Assembly: GCA_030248215.1 (NCBI GenBank)
Contig: JASANG010003685.1
Location: 38,436 to 102,435 of the forward strand
DNA from: Enoplolaimus lenunculus
Taxonomy: Eukaryota > Nematoda > Enoplea > Enoplida > Thoracostomopsidae
Reading direction: 5' to 3'
Length of the DNA stretch: 64,000 bases
In this document: one piece after another, positions 61,301-64,000 of the stretch
How the letters are laid out: each line of letters starts with the position of its first letter
Position numbering within the stretch: the stretch's first letter is position 1
Notes under the pieces: model-generated
What the model was told of the DNA's origin: nothing
The model's database searches: none
Seen by the model: only the letters and a program-made list of their open reading frames with translations
Made by a program: the position numbers and the translations under genes

Positions 61301-64000
61301 TACCGTAAATACCAGAATTCCTCTGTTGAAGTTTTTTCGATCTCTATACAGTTCTGAATATATTTTTATTCCTAGTTTTGATTTCACCAATCACCAAGGT
61401 ACCTGGCATATATATATTCTTTTTCGTACGAAGCGCCGCAGATTGCAATATTTCAATTCAATCTGGTAAATAAGCGACTCCATCGTCCAAACCCAATTAC
61501 AAACACAGCGTTGCCTTTGACACGCCATTGGCGGTTTCCAAGAAGTGGCCAGAACACGCAGGTACAAGGAAAAAAGCAAAATATACCGTAAATACCAGAA
61601 TTCCTCTGTTGAAGTTTTTTCGATCTCTATACAGTTCTGAATATATTTTTATTCCTAGTTTTGATTTCACCAATCACCAAGGTACCTGGCATATATATAT
61701 TCTTTTTCGTACGAAGCGCCGCAGATTGCAATATTTCAATTCAATCTGGTAAATAAGCGACTCCATCGTCCAAACCCAATTACAAACACAGCGTTGCCTT
61801 TGACACGCCATTGGCGGTTTCCAAGAAGTGGCCAGAACACGCAGGTACAAGGAAAAAAGCAAAATATACCGTAAATACCAGAATTCCTCTGTTGAAGTTT
61901 TTTCGATCTCTATACAGTTCTGAATATATTTTTATTCCTAGTTTTGATTTCACCAATCACCAAGGTACCTGGCATATATATATTCTTTTTCGTACGAAGC
62001 GCCGCAGATTGCAATATTTCAATTCAATCTGGTAAATAAGCGATCTCTTAATAAATAGCATCGTCCAAACCCAATTACAAACACAGCGTTGCCTTTGACA
62101 CGCCATTGGCGGTTTCCAAGAAGTGGCCAGAACACGCAGGTACAAGGAAAAAAGCAAAATATACCGTAAATACCAGAATTCCTCTGTTGAAGTTTTTTCG
62201 ATCTCTATACAGTTCTGAATATATTTTTATTCCTAGTTTTGATTTCACCAATCACCAAGGTACCTGGCATATATATATTCTTTTTCGTACGAAGCGCCGC
62301 AGATTGCAATATTTCAATTCAATCTGGTAAATAAGCGACTCCATCGTCCAAACCCAATTACAAACACAGCGTTGCCTTTGACACGCCATTGGCGGTTTCC
62401 AAGAAGTGGCCAGAACACGCAGGTACAAGGAAAAAAGCAAAATATACCGTAAATACCAGAATTCCTCTGTTGAAGTTTTTTCGATCTCTATACAGTTCTG
62501 AATATATTTTTTATTCCTAGTTTTGATTTCACCAATCACCAAGGTACCTGGCATATATATATTCTTTTTAGTACGAAGCGCCGCAGATTGCAATATTTTC
62601 AATTCAATCTGGTAAATAAGCGACTCCATCGTCCAAACCCAATTACAAACACAGCGTTGCCTTTGACACGCCATTGGCGGTTTCCAAGAAGTGGCCAGAA
62701 CACGCAGGTACAAGGAAAAAAGCAAAATATACCGTAAATACCAGGAATTCCTCTGTTGAAGTTTTTTCGATCTCTATACAGTTCTGAATATATTTTTATT
62801 CCTAGTTTTGATTTCACCAATCACCAAGGTACCTGGCATATATATACTTTTTCGTACGAAGCGCCGCCAGATTGCAATATTTAAATTCAATCTGCTAAAT
62901 TAGCGACTTCCATAGTCCAAACCCAATTACAAACACAGCGTTGCCTTTGACACGCCATTGGCCGTTTTTAGAGAAGTAGCCAGAACACACAGGTACAAGG
63001 AAAAAAGCAAAATATACCATAAATACCAAAATTCCTCTGTTGAAGTTTTTTCGATCTCTATACAGTTCTGAATATATTTTATTCCTAAGTTTTGATTTCA
63101 CCAATCACCAAGGTACCTGGCATATATATATATTATTTTTTAGTACGAAGCGCCGCGGATTGCAATACTTCAATTCAATCTGGTAAATAAGCGACCTCCA
63201 TCGTCCAAACCCAATTACAAACACAGCGTTGCCTTTGACACGCCATTGGCGGTTTCCAAGAAGTGGCCAGAACGCGCGGGTACAAGGAAAAAAGCAAAAT
63301 ATACCGTAAATACCAGAATTCCTCTGTTGAAGTTTTTTCGATCTCTATTACAGTTCTGAATATATTTTTATTCTACCATTTCGATTTCACCAATCACCAA
63401 GGTACCTGGCATATATATATTCTTTTTCGTACCAGAAGCACCGCCGGTTGCAATATTCAATTCAATCTGCTAAATAAGCGACTCCATCGTCCAAACCCAA
63501 TTACAAACACAGCGTTGCCTTTGACACGCCATTGGCGGTTTCCAAGAGTGGCCAGAACGCACAGGTACAAAAAAGCAAAATATACCGTAAAAATACCAGA
63601 ATTCCTCTGTTGAAGTTTTTTCGATCTCTATACAGTTCTGAATATATTTTTATTCCTAGTTTTGATTTCACCAATCACCAAGGTACCTGGCATATATATA
63701 TATTCTTTTTGGTACGAAGCGCCGCAGATTGCAATATTTCAATTCAATCTGGTAAATAAGCAACTTTTCCATCGTCCAAACCCAATTACAAACACAGCGT
63801 TGCCTTTGACACGCCATTGGCGGTTTCCAAGAAGTGGCCAGAACACGCAGGTACAAGGAAAAAAGCAAAATATACCGTAAATACCAGAATTCCTCTGTTG
63901 AAGTTTTTTTGATCTCTATACAGTTCTGAATATATTTTTATTCCTAGTTTTGATTTCACCAATCACCAAGGTACCTGGCATATATATATTCTTTTTCGTA
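58377..64000. repeat. 283-bp satellite array, about 20 copies, runs off the window
   Basis: The unit runs from aacccaattacaaacacagc to gcgactccatcgtcc. Successive copies of the marker word near 58700 recur at 58983, 59266, 59549, 59830, 60113, 60394, 60675, 60962, 61245, 61528, 61811 and 62106. Spacing is 281-287 bp, with one 295 caused by a 12-bp insertion. Copies to 62.4 kb are nearly identical. Copies from about 62.5 to 63.6 kb carry many small indels and substitutions, and near-canonical units resume at 63.7 kb. Length changes sit mainly in an (AT)n tract. Open frames of 62-74 codons in every unit are by-products of the repetition, since 283 is not a multiple of three. Confidence 0.97.

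Noticed and set aside
58563-63868. Repeated open frames of 62-116 codons on both strands from 58.5 kb onward
   Set aside because: They are the same satellite unit read over and over. The 281-287-bp period breaks the frame and the products resemble no protein.
1-64000. Retroviral, LTR, Polinton or other virus-derived elements, and CRISPR or prokaryotic operons
   Set aside because: I found no reverse transcriptase, integrase, capsid or long terminal repeat pair, and no prokaryotic features. The direct repeats at 642-1133 are too short and lack LTR hallmarks.

Overview
This is a eukaryotic, AT-rich (by eye), intron-rich window from an invertebrate animal. Three protein-coding genes can be assembled exon by exon with GT-AG introns and matching reading phases. 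They are a formin of the FMNL/FRL class, a class A neuropeptide-type GPCR and a PLP-dependent cystathionine lyase. A nematode or close relative is my best guess, because the GPCR resembles the invertebrate FMRFamide-receptor type and a repeat family carries TTAGGC-like hexamers. This assignment is tentative.

Layout. Positions 182-48029 (+) hold the formin gene without its first exons: 27 exons, 1083 residues and a stop. They cover the rest of the GTPase-binding/FH3 region, a coiled coil, FH1, FH2 and a C-terminal DAD. Its largest intron (19941-41564, 21.6 kb, inside FH2) hosts a complete GPCR gene on the opposite strand (23914-29876, three exons, 1360 residues). Convergent to the formin, at 51837-57144 (-), is a complete seven-exon cystathionine gamma/beta-lyase family gene (424 residues). 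From about 58377 to the window end, and continuing beyond it, runs a 283-bp tandem satellite with about 20 copies visible.

Introns and spacers are full of short non-autonomous DNA transposons. Several are delimited to the base by 8-bp target-site duplications and terminal inverted repeats, which is the signature of hAT-like MITEs. Most have an interior built from one short motif repeated many times (GATTCC, GGCATC, TCTCGG, CCGGA or TTAGGC types), with a different motif in each family. One MITE is inserted inside another. A possible foldback element, a C-rich element with 16-bp inverted ends, a probable tRNA-derived SINE remnant and several small tandem repeats are also present. I recognise no transposase, reverse transcriptase or LTR element.

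The three genes have unrelated roles: actin nucleation and elongation, neuropeptide reception, and sulfur amino-acid metabolism. They show no pathway link. Their arrangement (nested antisense gene, convergent neighbour, satellite block) is the structural interest of the window.
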